Of a stretch of DNA of 64,000 nucleotides, positions 12,365-24,172 are shown one piece after another. The DNA comes from Paraphysomonas bandaiensis. Lineage: Eukaryota; Chrysophyceae. Where the stretch lies: positions 62,001-126,000 of the forward strand of contig CBFFRP010000041.1 of NCBI GenBank assembly GCA_965644295.1, given 5' to 3'. The notes under the pieces are model-generated. The model was not told where the DNA came from. It ran no database searches and was given only the letters and a program-made list of their open reading frames with translations. Each line of letters starts with the position of its first letter. Position 1 is the stretch's first letter. A program made the position numbers and the translations under genes.

Positions 12365-15300
12365 ATGATCCAAGTAAACCGCTCATTACGTCGAGTCTTC
12401 TCCCCATATCGTCAACTCCTTCATCGTGATCTATCTACTAAACCCTATGCAGGGAATGGGATATTAGGGATTGTCAGAGAAGAGTTCTCTATGTGGGAGA
12501 GAAGATCCCCTCTTTGTCCTCATCATGTGACAGATCTGACTAATCAAGGTAAGTGGAATATATCTGAGGGAGGGGGTAATGTATACGCAGGGTTTAAGGT
12601 ACTGGTTCAGCCATGCAATAAGCGCGTATTCACAAACAGAGAGTATCAAGAAGCTGGAGCTATTGTTCAGGATGACTTAAGTGAGGCAGGGCTAGTGATA
12701 GGGGTAAAGCAGATTCAGACGAAGATGTTGACGGGGGAAAGGAATTTCTTATTCTTCAGTCATACGATAAAGGCTCAGGTAATACATAACTAATCCTGAT
12801 ATAGCTCCTTATATATGTGCGTAGCCTGGAAATATGGCCATGCTTGACCACATTTTGAAGGAAAAGTGTCGCTTGTTTGATTACGAGTGCATTACTCGTA
12901 ATGGTAGTGACACAGAGCCTCGACTTGTAGCTTTTGGCAAGTACGCTGGCATAGCAGGCATGATCGACGGTCTTCAGGGATTGGGTCAGCGTTTGTTGGC
13001 TGAGGGTTACTCCACACCTTTTCTCAATGTTCCCACGTCTCATATGTACCAAAATCTTGATCATGCTAGATATACCATTCGCAACGTTGGCGCTCAGGTA
13101 TTGACCTTTCGCACTATTTGAGTTTCTGTAAAGTCTGTACGAAATGTACAACTGTAGATGTGTATGGATGTTTAATAATATTTGTACCATGCAGATCGAA
13201 AACGGGGGAATTCCTGACGGTTTGACGCCTCTGGTGTTTGGCTTCACGGGTGCTGGAAACGTATCGCAGGGTGCACAAAGCATCTTTACCCTTCTTCCCC
13301 ATGAGTTCATAAAGCCTGAAGAACTTCCCCACTTAAAGGAAATGATATTGAGCGGAAAGAAGAAGGCGAATAAGTTATATGGTGTAGTATTTTCCGCGGA
13401 ACATATGGTAAAGAAGAAAGATGGCAGCCCTCTGACGGACAAGAGACATTACTACGACAACGCAGAGGAGTATGTTGGGCGATTTCACGAAGACTATATG
13501 CCGTATGTCTCTTTCCTTGCTAACTGCATGTACTGGGACTTTCACTTCCCCCGCCTTATAACGAAACAGCAGATAAAGGATCTTCGTGCATCGGGCAATA
13601 AAAATCTGAGATTTATTTCAGATATATCATGTGACCCTGGAGGGTCTATTGAATTCCTCTCCAAGTGCACGCCTATCGACAGCCCGTTCTACCACTATAT
13701 TCCGGAAACGGGAAAAGATATAGACCACTTGACGGCCGATGGAGTTGGAATGTTGTCGGTGGAAATCCTTCCCACTGAATTACCTCGTGATGCATCAGAG
13801 CATTTTGGCCAAGCCCTCATGCCACTCCTCCCACCTCTACTCAAATCTGCTGGGTCCAGCACCCCTACCGACCTTGATGACTTACCTGCGGAGATGAAAC
13901 GTGCCTGCATTGCTTCCCACGGTGAATTACTTCCTAAGTGGCGCTATATTTCTCGTCTAAGACAGCAGAAGTCAAGTTTAAGTCACTCTGAAGAAGTTGT
14001 GGCGAGCCTTTATCTGTCGGTGCGTTTTTTACTTATCGAGGTGAATACTTCGTCATAATAACCGCTTCTATATAGGGGCATTTATTCGACAGTGGACTGA
14101 TCAACTCTGTGCTAGATGAGCTGGAGGGTTTCCCTGACATTAAATTTTCTCTCTCGAACCTTGATGGTTGTATATATAATTTTATATTTATATATGTCAT
14201 AATGTGTACTTGGCTGTGCAGTGCGACCGAACGCATCTAGCCATGCTGTCAAATCTAGGGTAGAGATTCAGATAACCGGATCCAAGGAAAGAGTGAAGGA
14301 GGTATGTGACCACCTTACCAGTATCGCGGAGGGTGTATCGGCAGCAGATGCAGATGTGACGGCAGACACTTCTACTAAATCTACCTCCTCCTCGAGTGCG
14401 GAGATTCGAGTTATGTCTCCCCGCCGCGTGTTGTTGTTGGGCTCCGGAAGAGTTTGTGCACCTGTGGTAAAAATGCTAGGGGAGCACGAGAATATTCATG
14501 TGACAATTGCCAGTGATGTTGAGAGTCAAGCTAGAGATCTGATGAGTCACATGCACCCGTCGAGGTGTTCCTTTGCCTCTCTTCGCATGCCAGATGACGA
14601 TACCAAATTGGACCAACTTGTTCATGCCACTGACATTGTGATCAGTCTACTTCCCGCTACAATGCACGCTAAGGTAAGTGGAATTTGTCGATGAGATATT
14701 GAAATATGTGAAATACGCCTAGGTGGCGGAGCATGCTATTAAGCACAAATCTGATATGGTTACTGCTTCTTACGTCTCTCCCGACATGAGAAAACTCGAT
14801 GAACGTGTCAAGGCCGCTGGGATTACCATTCTCAATGAGGTGCGTTGACTGGCCGTATATTGTGTTACGTAATTTTTAAAATTTTTATGTCTACTTTTGC
14901 ATTAATCGCAGGTTGGTCTTGACCCAGGCATCGACCACATGATGATCATGAAGGCCGTAGATGAGATTCACAGCAGAGGAGGTGTGGTTGAGGAACTTAC
15001 TTCCTTGTGTGGAGGTCTACCTGATCCCGTTGCCGCCGACAATCCCCTTCGCTACAAGTTTTCCTGGTCTCCTAAGGGTATATCTGTAATTATCAATATA
15101 TACTAATCATAAGGTGTGCTCGTGATGCGTAATAGGTGTATTGTCGGCAGCTCAGAACCCGGCGCGATATCTTCTTAACGGCGAACTCATTGAAGTTCCC
15201 GGTGCAGATCTTCTTAAATCCGGAAGACCTAGTCCTCGATTCCCTACTATGCGCCTAGAGGCTCTTCCGAACAGGGACTCCATGGTGTACAGAGACCTTT

Positions 15301-16210
15301 ACGGTATTTCTCAGGCGCGCTCTATATGCCGAGGAACTCTTCGCTATGAAGGTGGGATCCATGTATACCAATTTTGATTTGCTGAGTATAATATATCACT
15401 GCAGGATGGTCGAATGCAATGTACGCACTGAAAGCACTGAATCTTTTTGATCCTACCAACGTTTCTTGTTCATCTTGGGCTGAGCTTATCACGAAGGTAG
15501 TACCCACTTCATCGGCCAAGTCGATGGACGACGCGCTAGCCGGTTATCTGAAGGAGAAAGGGGTATATGATGTACCCGCTGCAATGGAAGCAATTCACTG
15601 GCTAGGCCTATTGGATAACAAGCCACTCGGTAAGTCAAACCGTCGTATTTCTGAGTACAGTATACTCCTCTGTGCAAGTGCAGATGTGGTAGCATATATG
15701 GGTTTTCTCTATTTCGTACCTACACATTTACTTAATTTTTTCGCTCGTAGATGCCGGATCTGCTCTTGATGCCCTGTGCGGCCTTCTTGAGTCTAAGGTA
15801 CTTGGAATTCTTCGTGTTTTCTTGTGGTGGTGTAATGGTACATAGTTGCAATTTAGTGACAGTGAGAAAGACATGGTGGCCATGTTCCATTCTGTGGTCG
15901 GTCGCATGCCTGACGGAACAGTTGAGGAGCACACTTCCCGGCTCCTTGCCTTCGGTATTCCTGGGGGAGATACTGCCATGGCTGCCACCGTCGGTTACAC
16001 CACTGGTAAGTGAACACAACAGCTTAAATATATTAAACTCAGCTATTTTTAATATGGTTTTGTGTAGCGGCGGCGACTGAGTTGGTTCTATTTGGTAAGC
16101 TGAACAAACCCGGCGTGCTTATTCCAATCACGTCAGATGTGTACAACCCCCTACTGGACCGCATTCAGACGGCCGGAATTACGTGGACTGAGAACGTGTC
16201 AAAGGTCTAA
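12365..16210 (+). CDS. AASS: Alpha-aminoadipic semialdehyde synthase (LKR/SDH), with extra inter-domain segment
   Basis: Bifunctional mitochondrial enzyme for the first two steps of lysine breakdown via saccharopine. I place 13 exons: 12365-12548, 12591-12778, 12825-13097, 13195-14019, 14076-14166, 14222-14673, 14723-14839, 14912-15077, 15136-15351, 15405-15629, 15751-15797, 15846-16005 and 16068-16210. They give 1028 residues. A basic presequence precedes the LKR domain (WERRSPL; GFTGAGNVSQGAQ; CDPGGSIEF). The SDH domain starts near residue 585 at RRVLLLGSG and includes VGLDPGIDHM and RGTLRYEG. Between them lie about 95 residues beginning GHLFDSGLINSVLDELEG, which resemble the LOR/SDH region of plant enzymes and which I do not recall in the 926-residue human protein. 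Intron 1 is only 42 nt. Confidence 0.94.
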
Positions 16211-16856
16211 ATGCGTGTGCCATACAAGCAAAGGGTTACCATTGCCAGTGAATGAGTTTACAGGAAATAGAAATAGTTCGTTGGGGCAGTGGCGGTGAAT
16301 CTACACTACAGTAGTTTAAAATAACTATTTTCCAATCCTTTGTCATTTTATACTTGTACTTGGAATTCACATTTTACTGCTGCAGCGAAGTGTAGCTTAC
16401 GTAGCTTATACCATTTCTGTGTCCGTATCAAGCCCGAATATTTATAATATTTCATTACTAGCTCATATTGAGAACTTCGTCTCGTCGGCGTTTAGATTTG
16501 GGCCTATAATACGCATCAGGGCCTGGTAACCGTTAATGGCCCATTAATTTGTAGTCCGGTTCCCGGCAATTATAATGGCATTACCATTAGTGGCCATTAC
16601 CATTAACGGTTATCACGCCCTGACCAGGCTTGCGTACGCATAGAACAAATAAGCTTGAAATAAATTTAAACGCGCCAAAGAAAATGAATTCTAATCTGCG
16701 TCTAGAATAAAACAACAATTATCGAAATGTGCATAATCTGCCATATTTATTATTCACTTCCTTCTTTGGTAATCAATTACACTGCACTAAACTGTATGTA
16801 CGTAAGCATCACCCCTACTTAATTACTGCGCATATATCACAGACACAGCAATTCTA
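16211..16856. other. Intergenic DNA between convergent AASS and MAK16
   Basis: AT-rich spacer holding a short MITE-like hAT relative (16517-16622). Nothing else was recognised. Confidence 0.5.
16517..16622. mobile_element. Short hAT-related MITE
   Basis: About 106 bp with inverted ends: CAGGGCCTGGTAACCGTTAA on the left, and a reversed right end that matches it in 21 of 23 positions. Its interior shares CCCGGCAATTATAATGGCAT with the hAT element at 1.5-2.8 kb, so it is a relative of that family. ATACGCAT on the left and GTACGCAT about 11 bp beyond the right end (16634-16641) may be the target-site duplication, which would place the true right end at 16633. Confidence 0.65.
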
Positions 16857-18519
16857 TTAACGCCTGGATGACCTGACTCTCTCTGCAGGTCTTTCCATCT
16901 CTTCGTCCTCTTCTTCGTATTCTATCTCCACTCTAGGTCCCTTGGGCAAACTCTTCTTGCCTTTCTTAGTCGTCGAAGGCGCTGCGCACAGTATTAGAGA
17001 CATTTCACTAGGTAATGTCAAAACATTCAGAGCAGTACCTTTTGAATTTGTGTCAGCTTTCCTTTTGCCTGTCGTCTGGAACTGACTTTCATCAAAGTCC
17101 TCAATTGCATCCTCCTCATCATCACTTGGTTCAAAATCTTCCACATACTCAACGTTAAGCTCGCCGTCCTCTTCGAATTCTTCTTCCATTTCCTCTTCGG
17201 CTTCATCCTCTTCCTCGTCTTCACTTTCCTCTGCCGTTCCGATTTTGGATAGAACCTTAGAATAGTTTTTCTCGGGGTAATTATAGATTTCACCCTCAGA
17301 CACCTGCTTGAGGCGCTCCAGGAGCTCTGTCTCTATCGATCTGGACATACGTCGTATAATTAATACACAAAAGTAATGTTTACAGAAATAGAGCTAAGCT
17401 AAAGTTTCATAATCACGATAGAAAACGAGTAATATATATACAATACTAATAGACAAGCTACCATCACCACACCTGTCCAGTTGAGCAGCTCTAAGAGCCT
17501 TGCGCTCTCTTCCTACTTCACGTCGATCTACTTTCGTGTTAGTTGAAACAATCTTAGGTCTGCACAGTTACACTCCTGTTAAATACAATCCTATTTCAAA
17601 CTATCACCTCTACCTGGCTTTCAATTTCAACTTCCTCATGCGGATAATCATTTGATGTATCTTAGTGAGTCTCTGTTTGTTTCTATGTATTAAATACTTT
17701 GGAAAATATTCTAGTTGATTAGAAACAACTTCCAGTGCTTTCGTGTAGTTAGCTGGTAGCTAATAGAGACACGTATTAGATATATAAGAGTTCTACACGA
17801 GACATGAGATGCATATAATATAAGACATGCATATGATGCGTATAATATATAAGACATGCATATGATGCATTTGATATATAAGACTTGCATGTGATGTGTA
17901 TAATATATAAGACATGCATATGATGCATTGGATATATACGACATGCATGTGATGTGTGTGGTATCTAAGACTTGCATGTGATGTGTATAATATATAAGAC
18001 ATGCATATGATGCATTTGATATATAAGACATGCATGTGATGCATTGGATATATAAGACATGCATGTGATGCATTTGATATATAAGACATGCATGTGATGC
18101 ATTGGATATATAAGACATGCATGTGATGCATTGGATATGTAAGACATGCATGTGATGTGTGTGGTATCTAAGACTTGCATGTGATGCATGATATATAAGA
18201 CATGCATACGATGTGTGTGAGATCTATGTACGGGTGGTAACAGACATCACTCCTCATAACAGTCAACTCATACCTTAATTTTTTCCCATAAATTCTTTGG
18301 TGTATGAGCTCTTTCGATAGTTTTCATATATAAATAACAGATCCCATCCTCCTCTCTTATAGTCGCGTATCTGCTATTCGCCAGAGGACACGCGCTCTTA
18401 ATACACAGTCCTGTTACATTATAAGGATTTTGACAAAATGTTCGTTCTTTTGCCACTTTGCTTTTAAATGAACAAAAATTGTGATTAATTACTTGCCATA
18501 TCACCTCATCGTGTTGCAT
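16857..18519 (-). CDS. MAK16: MAK16 ribosome-biogenesis protein
   Basis: Nucleolar factor needed for 60S ribosomal subunit assembly. The five minus-strand exons are 18274-18519, 17614-17759, 17473-17559, 17040-17340 (end within a base or so of 17039) and 16857-16981, giving 301 residues against about 300 in human. The N-terminus [19 protein letters not shown], the cysteine pattern around [18 protein letters not shown], and [16 protein letters not shown] match MAK16. A long acidic tract ([20 protein letters not shown]) and [11 protein letters not shown] near the C-terminus are also typical. Intron 1 is 514 nt, much longer than the others, because it carries a minisatellite. Intron 4 (57 nt) has no stop in frame, so an unspliced form would still read through. 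Confidence 0.93.
17800..18230. repeat. 29-bp minisatellite in MAK16 intron 1
   Basis: About 14 imperfect copies of a unit close to GATGCATTGGATATATAAGA followed by CATGCATGT (29 bp). Units vary mainly at TGCATTTG/TGCATTGG/TGTGTATA positions. It fills most of the first MAK16 intron and is rich in the palindromes ATGCAT and CATATG. Confidence 0.92.
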
Positions 18520-18941
18520 GTTTAATAGTGTGAGTTATGTCGATGAGTAACACTGATACTGTAGACGACTACTAATATATAGATATATATGTATGTATAT
18601 GGGGAAGTACTATGTAGAATATTCACGTACTCTGATTCATTCACTTCTGTTGGAATGAAGGTACTTTAATAACAAGGACTCAGAACGAATGGAGTGTGTG
18701 GATTTCAATCTGCTGCTGGTCCTCTCTATATCGCTGGTTGAGAGGCATATGGAGAGAATACGGTAATATAATAATACAGTCTACACTGCTACGGTATATC
18801 ATACAGCAGTATACGGTACATGGTGTGGTGTGGTGATGGTGATGTATATATCCAATCTTCTACACGACACTTCACTGTGATTGTAAGCAGACTCCAACAC
18901 TATTGAAACATACCTAACATACCTTGACGAAGTTAGTTACC
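18520..18941. promoter_or_regulatory. Divergent promoter region of MAK16 and PCYOX-like gene
   Basis: A 422-bp gap between two start codons on opposite strands. It must contain both promoters. I see several TATATA stretches near 18574-18601 but no site I can assign with confidence. Confidence 0.4.
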
Positions 18942-20773
18942 ATGCCTTTATCAGTGGCGATTGTGGGTTCAGGTAAAGTACTGCTCTATTATGAATTGAT
19001 GTCGTGTTTAATGGTGGAGTATATCAGGAATAGGAGCTGCATCAACATGCTACTTCTTGAACAAGTTATTCGAAGGAAATATCAAGATTGATGTTTATGA
19101 AAGTGAATCAAGTGTGGGAGGAAGAAGCATGCCAATGAAAGTGGATGGAAGGAACATGGAAGTTGGTGCTGGTATTGCTTATTCGGTAATATGACTCTCT
19201 TATTGATATGTATTACATAACTATTAAACGGATTAGGGAAATAAGTACATCAGTGACTGGGCTAAACAGTTTAATCTGGAACGTACTAAACCCTCTGGAA
19301 ACAAGTTTGGATTGTGGAATGGGTCGAATTTCGTATTCGAAGAGTGCAAGATGGATAACCTGACGCCAGTCAAAATTGTGACCAGATATGGACGAGATTT
19401 GTATACTCTCCGTAGCACTGTGTATAGCACCCTGGAAAAGTTTAATAAAATTTATAAAGTTCAAGATGACGGCACTTCTTTCGAGTCTGCAGGTATTTGT
19501 TTGTACGAAGAATATATTCTTGAGTAATATCTATATCGTCGAAGCTGACTTGTGGAAGCACTTGGGCCTTTTTGAATACACTCAAAAAAGTTTTAAAGAC
19601 GAAATGTGCAGTCGTCTCTCATCGAATTCAAAACTGCTCAGTGAATTAATGTTTGCGGTAAACAAGGTTAACTATAACCAGTCTAATAATATCAATGCGC
19701 TGGCGGGGCTCGGTACGTATGTCGTTACTTACTTACTTCATTGTAAATCGTTTTTGTACAGTATCTATGTGCCCTATTATCACAGGCGACGTCTTTAGTC
19801 TCGAGACCGGATGGACAGCTATTCATAAGGTATACTTTGTATCAGCGAATAAAATATTTTATATTTCCCGTAACACGCTATTGTAGGAGATATTTAAGAA
19901 TGCTACTGTTCACCTGTCATCTCCAGTCACAAGGGTGCGGTCCGTAAGCGCGATAGAGCAAAGTACAGATGGACATGTAGAAAGAGGTGTAACCCGTTTA
20001 CCAGACATAGGCTGTCGTTACGAAGTGGAATCTGGTGGAAATGTGGTTGGTCACTACGACGCGGTTGTTGTGTGTGCCCCTTCTAGCTCTCTGTTTCCGA
20101 TCAAATTTGAGTTGGATGGGGAGCCAGTTGATACCTCCACCTTTAATAAAGAATACCAGGTTACTCATACAACATTTGTTAAGGGAAAGATGAACGAATC
20201 TTATTTCACTACTAAGAAGGAAAAAGGGATGGATCAGTCTTCGTGGGGGAGCGCCGTTGTGACGTGGGTGATGCGCTCCGCATTTGGAAGCTTGTATGAT
20301 GATTCTAATACACTTCCGACCCAGATATACCTCGTTGAGGGAGCTGAGAAAAAGGCATGTCACAGTGATTTATATTGTTGTTATAACGTATTTTGATGTA
20401 ACAGGAAAAGTTTTCTAGTTATTCCAAGTACTTTGATTACAAGAATGATCCCTATGGGCATGGGCTATATAAAATATTCTCCACTGACCCACTTCAAGTA
20501 TCGACACTGAATGAGCTTTTTAGTCCAGATTCTTCTGTAGTGGCGACAAAGAAATGGTGGGCGTACCCGAAGTTTTGTCCCCCCGAAGATATCTCTGCAT
20601 CATTTAGAGTAAAGAAAGGACATGCTGTATTCAATTCGAGTATTCTAGAGTGGTCGGTGTCAGCTCTGGAGGTAGCTGCAATAAGTGGAAGGAATGCAGC
20701 ATTGCTAGTACACAAAGACCTGATGAAGAATTCAGTCTGTTATCGCACCAGTGAAACTACTTCAGTGGAGTGA
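18942..20773 (+). CDS. PCYOX1: Prenylcysteine oxidase-like flavoprotein
   Basis: FAD-dependent thioether oxidase family that cleaves prenylcysteines left after breakdown of prenylated proteins. The exons are 18942-18972, 19028-19185, 19237-19492, 19545-19712, 19762-19829, 19887-20354 and 20405-20773, giving 505 residues. The start MPLSVAIVGSGIGAAS is the dinucleotide-binding fold, followed by VYESESSVGGRS and later VNYNQSNNINALAG, as in PCYOX1. The C-terminal part ends with SALEVAAISGRNAALLVHKD, typical of the family. Intron 6 appears to use a GC donor (AAG|GCATGT), since that is the only donor keeping phase 0. Unlike the lysosomal human enzyme, no signal peptide precedes the FAD motif, unless an upstream exon was missed. 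Confidence 0.85.
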
Positions 20774-21954
20774 AGTCAGACTGTACGCCATGTGCTTATT
20801 TCAATACAATATTCTATCCTTCAAGATGCGGCAAATACTAGTACGAAATATAGTGATAACGTGTTATGGGACGACTTCAATTTTACCTCCAATATCGTGT
20901 TTTAACCTGTGTTTCTAACTTGAGTAACAATATAACAATCGAATTGGTCATTAAATGTAGGTTTATATACCAAAGAGCAGTCCGTCAGATATCTAAAAGT
21001 ACTACATAATATATGATATATTATTGATTATAAAAAGTACACACGGACCACGTCATTATTGATTTCAATTACAGTAACAGAGTAAAACAAAGGAATTGAA
21101 ACATGAAGAACATTTTTATTCTTAAGACATTACTATCAGAAGAAATTTCTTAGTCCCGCTCTTCACCTTCAATAATAATGCTATTCGCGTCACAATATGA
21201 CTTATGAGTTGTACCACATTAGAATTCACAAGTTTAATCCATTATGGTTATGATTTGCTATGTATTTTGTTCATGGCCTCCTCTGTCCTGCAGGTATCCC
21301 TCTGCAGAAGTAGTGAAAAAGCAAGTAATCACATTGCGCTTTTACAATAGATGACTATCATGTCTCATATGGCACACATTCTGTGAATCTTGTTAGATAT
21401 ATTCACTTCTCTTCTAGTGAACTATGATCGATCAGTAGCACACTTATTGCTCTACACGCTATACGCTATGTAGTAGATATGCTACCACCATTCTCTTCAG
21501 ACACCATGTATCTTTCCTCATTCACAACGCCACAACTCATTGGTGCAATCTATTTCTTGAAATGTTCCTAAATGCATCTTGTCTGTCCATGCCCGCATGC
21601 TGTGACCGACAGAGATGACCTGTAACCGTATATTCGTGTCCGCCAGACATATGAATCTGATTTTTTTCCCATCTGAAATATACGGTCCGCAACTTGTACC
21701 ATATAAAATTACTACATAGAGATACCATACAAACCGGCCCGTTTAGACTACCCGTATACTCTGATGTTGTAGTTCATTTCGATAGGGAATCTCCAAGTGG
21801 ATGATTCATTTCTGTAATGGTACGTACAGAAAATTCTATATTTAACTGTTCCATGTGAGTATATTCATACTTTACATATGCGTCTTCTAAGTAGAATTAA
21901 CTTAAGTCACTCATAAGATTATATTCATATGGTATTGTCAATCGATCTCATAAT
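20774..21954. other. Intergenic DNA
   Basis: About 1.2 kb of AT-rich sequence between two same-strand genes. No exon, repeat copy or RNA gene was recognised. Confidence 0.5.
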
Positions 21955-23410
21955 ATGACAGAGAAGAGTAAACCAGACTTTGGTACGAGTTTAAAAGACT
22001 CACAGTTTCATCTGCATAAAGCTGATGTCACAAGTAAGATCTTATATATATGTGTGTATATGATAGTGAGGTTAACAACATCATGTGTACATTATACAGG
22101 GCTGAATAATGGTTCATTTGGATCTTGTCCTGATGAGGTAACGAAAGCTCAACATGACTTACAGCAGAGATGGTATGAGAATCCAGGTGAGTGCTGCTGA
22201 TGTTATATATGATGGATATACTTAACGAACTTATGGCAGATGATTTCTGGGACACTTTGGGTGAGGGATTTAAGGCGTCCCGTGATGCTGTTGCAAAACT
22301 AATGGGAAAGGATAAAAGTCAAGCGGAGAATATATTCATAGTTGAAAATCTAACTGTAGCTTTTGCATCTGTGGCCTACGGCACTATTGCTAATATTGCA
22401 GACAGCAATGTGGTTATCGTAGTGTCTAACTTCACATACCCCGCAGTTTCTAAGGCTATCAATCATTGCTGTAGCATGGTATCTAATCGTGATATTGAGC
22501 ACTTAATCAATGTTGAAGTCGTCGATATTCCGTTCCCAATATTGGACGGAGAGAAAGCCAATGAAATTATTGTGTCTGCGTACAAGAAGACGCTTAGAAG
22601 ATTATCTAGTAGTGGGAAGCGTATAGCTATGGCTTTAGTGGATCACATATCCTCCCTCCCGACTATGATAATGCCTGTCAAAGACATTATTGCTGTTTGT
22701 CGAGAACATAATGTGGAGCAGGTATGACGCTTCATCTCAACGAATTGAAGGTAATAAATACATGGGTACAGGTGGTTGTAGACGGCGCACACGCCCCTGG
22801 TCAACTTAGTCTAGAGGTTGTCCCAACTTTAGGCGCAGATTATTACATGGCGAATTTACACAAATGGTGCTTCGCACCGACGGCAGCCGCCTTTCTCTGG
22901 GTCTCTCCAACCGCTCCATTGAGAAGCTCCTTGCACCATCCTATTGTCTCTCACAATTATGGTATGGGACTTTTTGCAGAGTGTGCAATGCTAGGTACCA
23001 AGGATTATTCTGCAATGCTTGCTGTTCCGGCCGCTGTGGAGTTTCTTGAGTCTATGGGAGGGGTTGAAGTGGTTGCCCGACGTAATCACGAACTTTGTGT
23101 CGAAGCTATGCGTATGCTTGGCGAGGCTTGGGGAACCGCGGACTACATCCTTCCTGAGAACCTGTGTGGATCAATGGGAATGGTAGGATGCCCCAGTGTG
23201 CTGGGTGACACTTGGGAAGATAGCGAGAAAGTGCGAGTGGGTCTTCGTGAGAAAGGTATTGTCGTGCAAAAGCTTTATCCTGTACGAGGCGACAGGCTCT
23301 ATCTGCGACTGTCTGCTGCAGTCTATAACACTATAGAGGAGTTTCACACACTACGAGACGCAATTCTTGACTTAGTTGCTGAGAAGCAGAAACATCTGAC
23401 TGACAGCTGA
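21955..23410 (+). CDS. PLP-dependent class V aminotransferase, isopenicillin-N-epimerase-like
   Basis: Four exons (21955-22033, 22100-22186, 22240-22721, 22772-23410) give 428 residues. The N-terminus LNNGSFGSCPDEV, the segment VVVDGAHAPGQLSLEV with its PLP-contacting aspartate, and the Schiff-base lysine in YMANLHKWCFAP place it in the class V fold. The order and spacing are most like proteins annotated as isopenicillin N epimerase or EgtE-like cysteine-sulfoxide lyases. True substrate is unknown; no penicillin pathway is implied. No presequence is evident, so a cytosolic location is likely. Introns are 50-66 nt, which shows the gene is resident in the host genome. Confidence 0.85.
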
Positions 23411-24172
23411 GTGCTATTAGTATCGTGTCAAAGTGATGCATTTACCACATTAATTTGAAGTTATTGCGATTACGTATTAGATTCAGGTTTAATCCTTTGT
23501 TGATACATGAAATATAAGTATAAGTAAACGAAATGGGCACATTGTAGTATGTATTCACATTGTAGTTTGCTGCTAAATATAAGTTGTTATACTCACCACA
23601 ATTCAAATTTGAATATACTTTGCTTGGTAATGCAACGGAATGTCGTGAGGAATTGAATTAGTTTTTGATTAATTATTCAACTGTTCCCTCTTCCAGCGGA
23701 TGAAATTTAGGTGTCAAGCATAACTAGTTCTAAATATTTATGCGTCATACCTTAAGCGGTACGCGACCTTGTCTCCAATGTACTGTAAAGCGAACAAGCA
23801 ATGTCCGAGCACAACATGGGACTGGGGTTGAATCATATATTTGTTGACGAGGTTATACATTCATAATCCGTATGGAGTAGGATTTATAATATATATATGA
23901 AGCAGCCCTATATATCACAAAACAGTGTTCTGCAAATAGCTAGTAGAAGGTATCCGCATCTTCATCACCAACTTCATTTAAGATTATTCAAAAACACATG
24001 CATCCTGACATAGACACTACAGTACCTTTGATGAAATAACACTAAATTGTTTTTATCTTGCCATATAACTTGCAACAAACTTATTAATTACGATTTGTTA
24101 AAATGCAACCAGTTCAATTCCTTATTCCAATGGTCATGCTACTGTAAGTGTAATCGTATTGGAGACTCTTGA
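23411..24172. other. Intergenic DNA between convergent genes
   Basis: AT-rich spacer between the aminotransferase and AIG1-type gene 3' ends. Nothing else recognised. Confidence 0.5.

Noticed and set aside
13695-13910. Minus-strand frame inside AASS exon 4
   Set aside because: Shadow of the AASS coding frame.
16857-17348. Acidic C-terminal protein first considered as an RNA polymerase III subunit (RPC7-like)
   Set aside because: Joining the upstream exons gives the MAK16 N-terminus and correct total length.
17711-18207. Repetitive minus-strand frames reading [14 protein letters not shown]-like units
   Set aside because: They come from the 29-bp minisatellite inside MAK16 intron 1, not from a coding repeat protein.
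17800-18230. Possible CRISPR array because of regular repeats
   Set aside because: Units are contiguous with no unique spacers, lie in a eukaryotic intron, and no cas genes are present.
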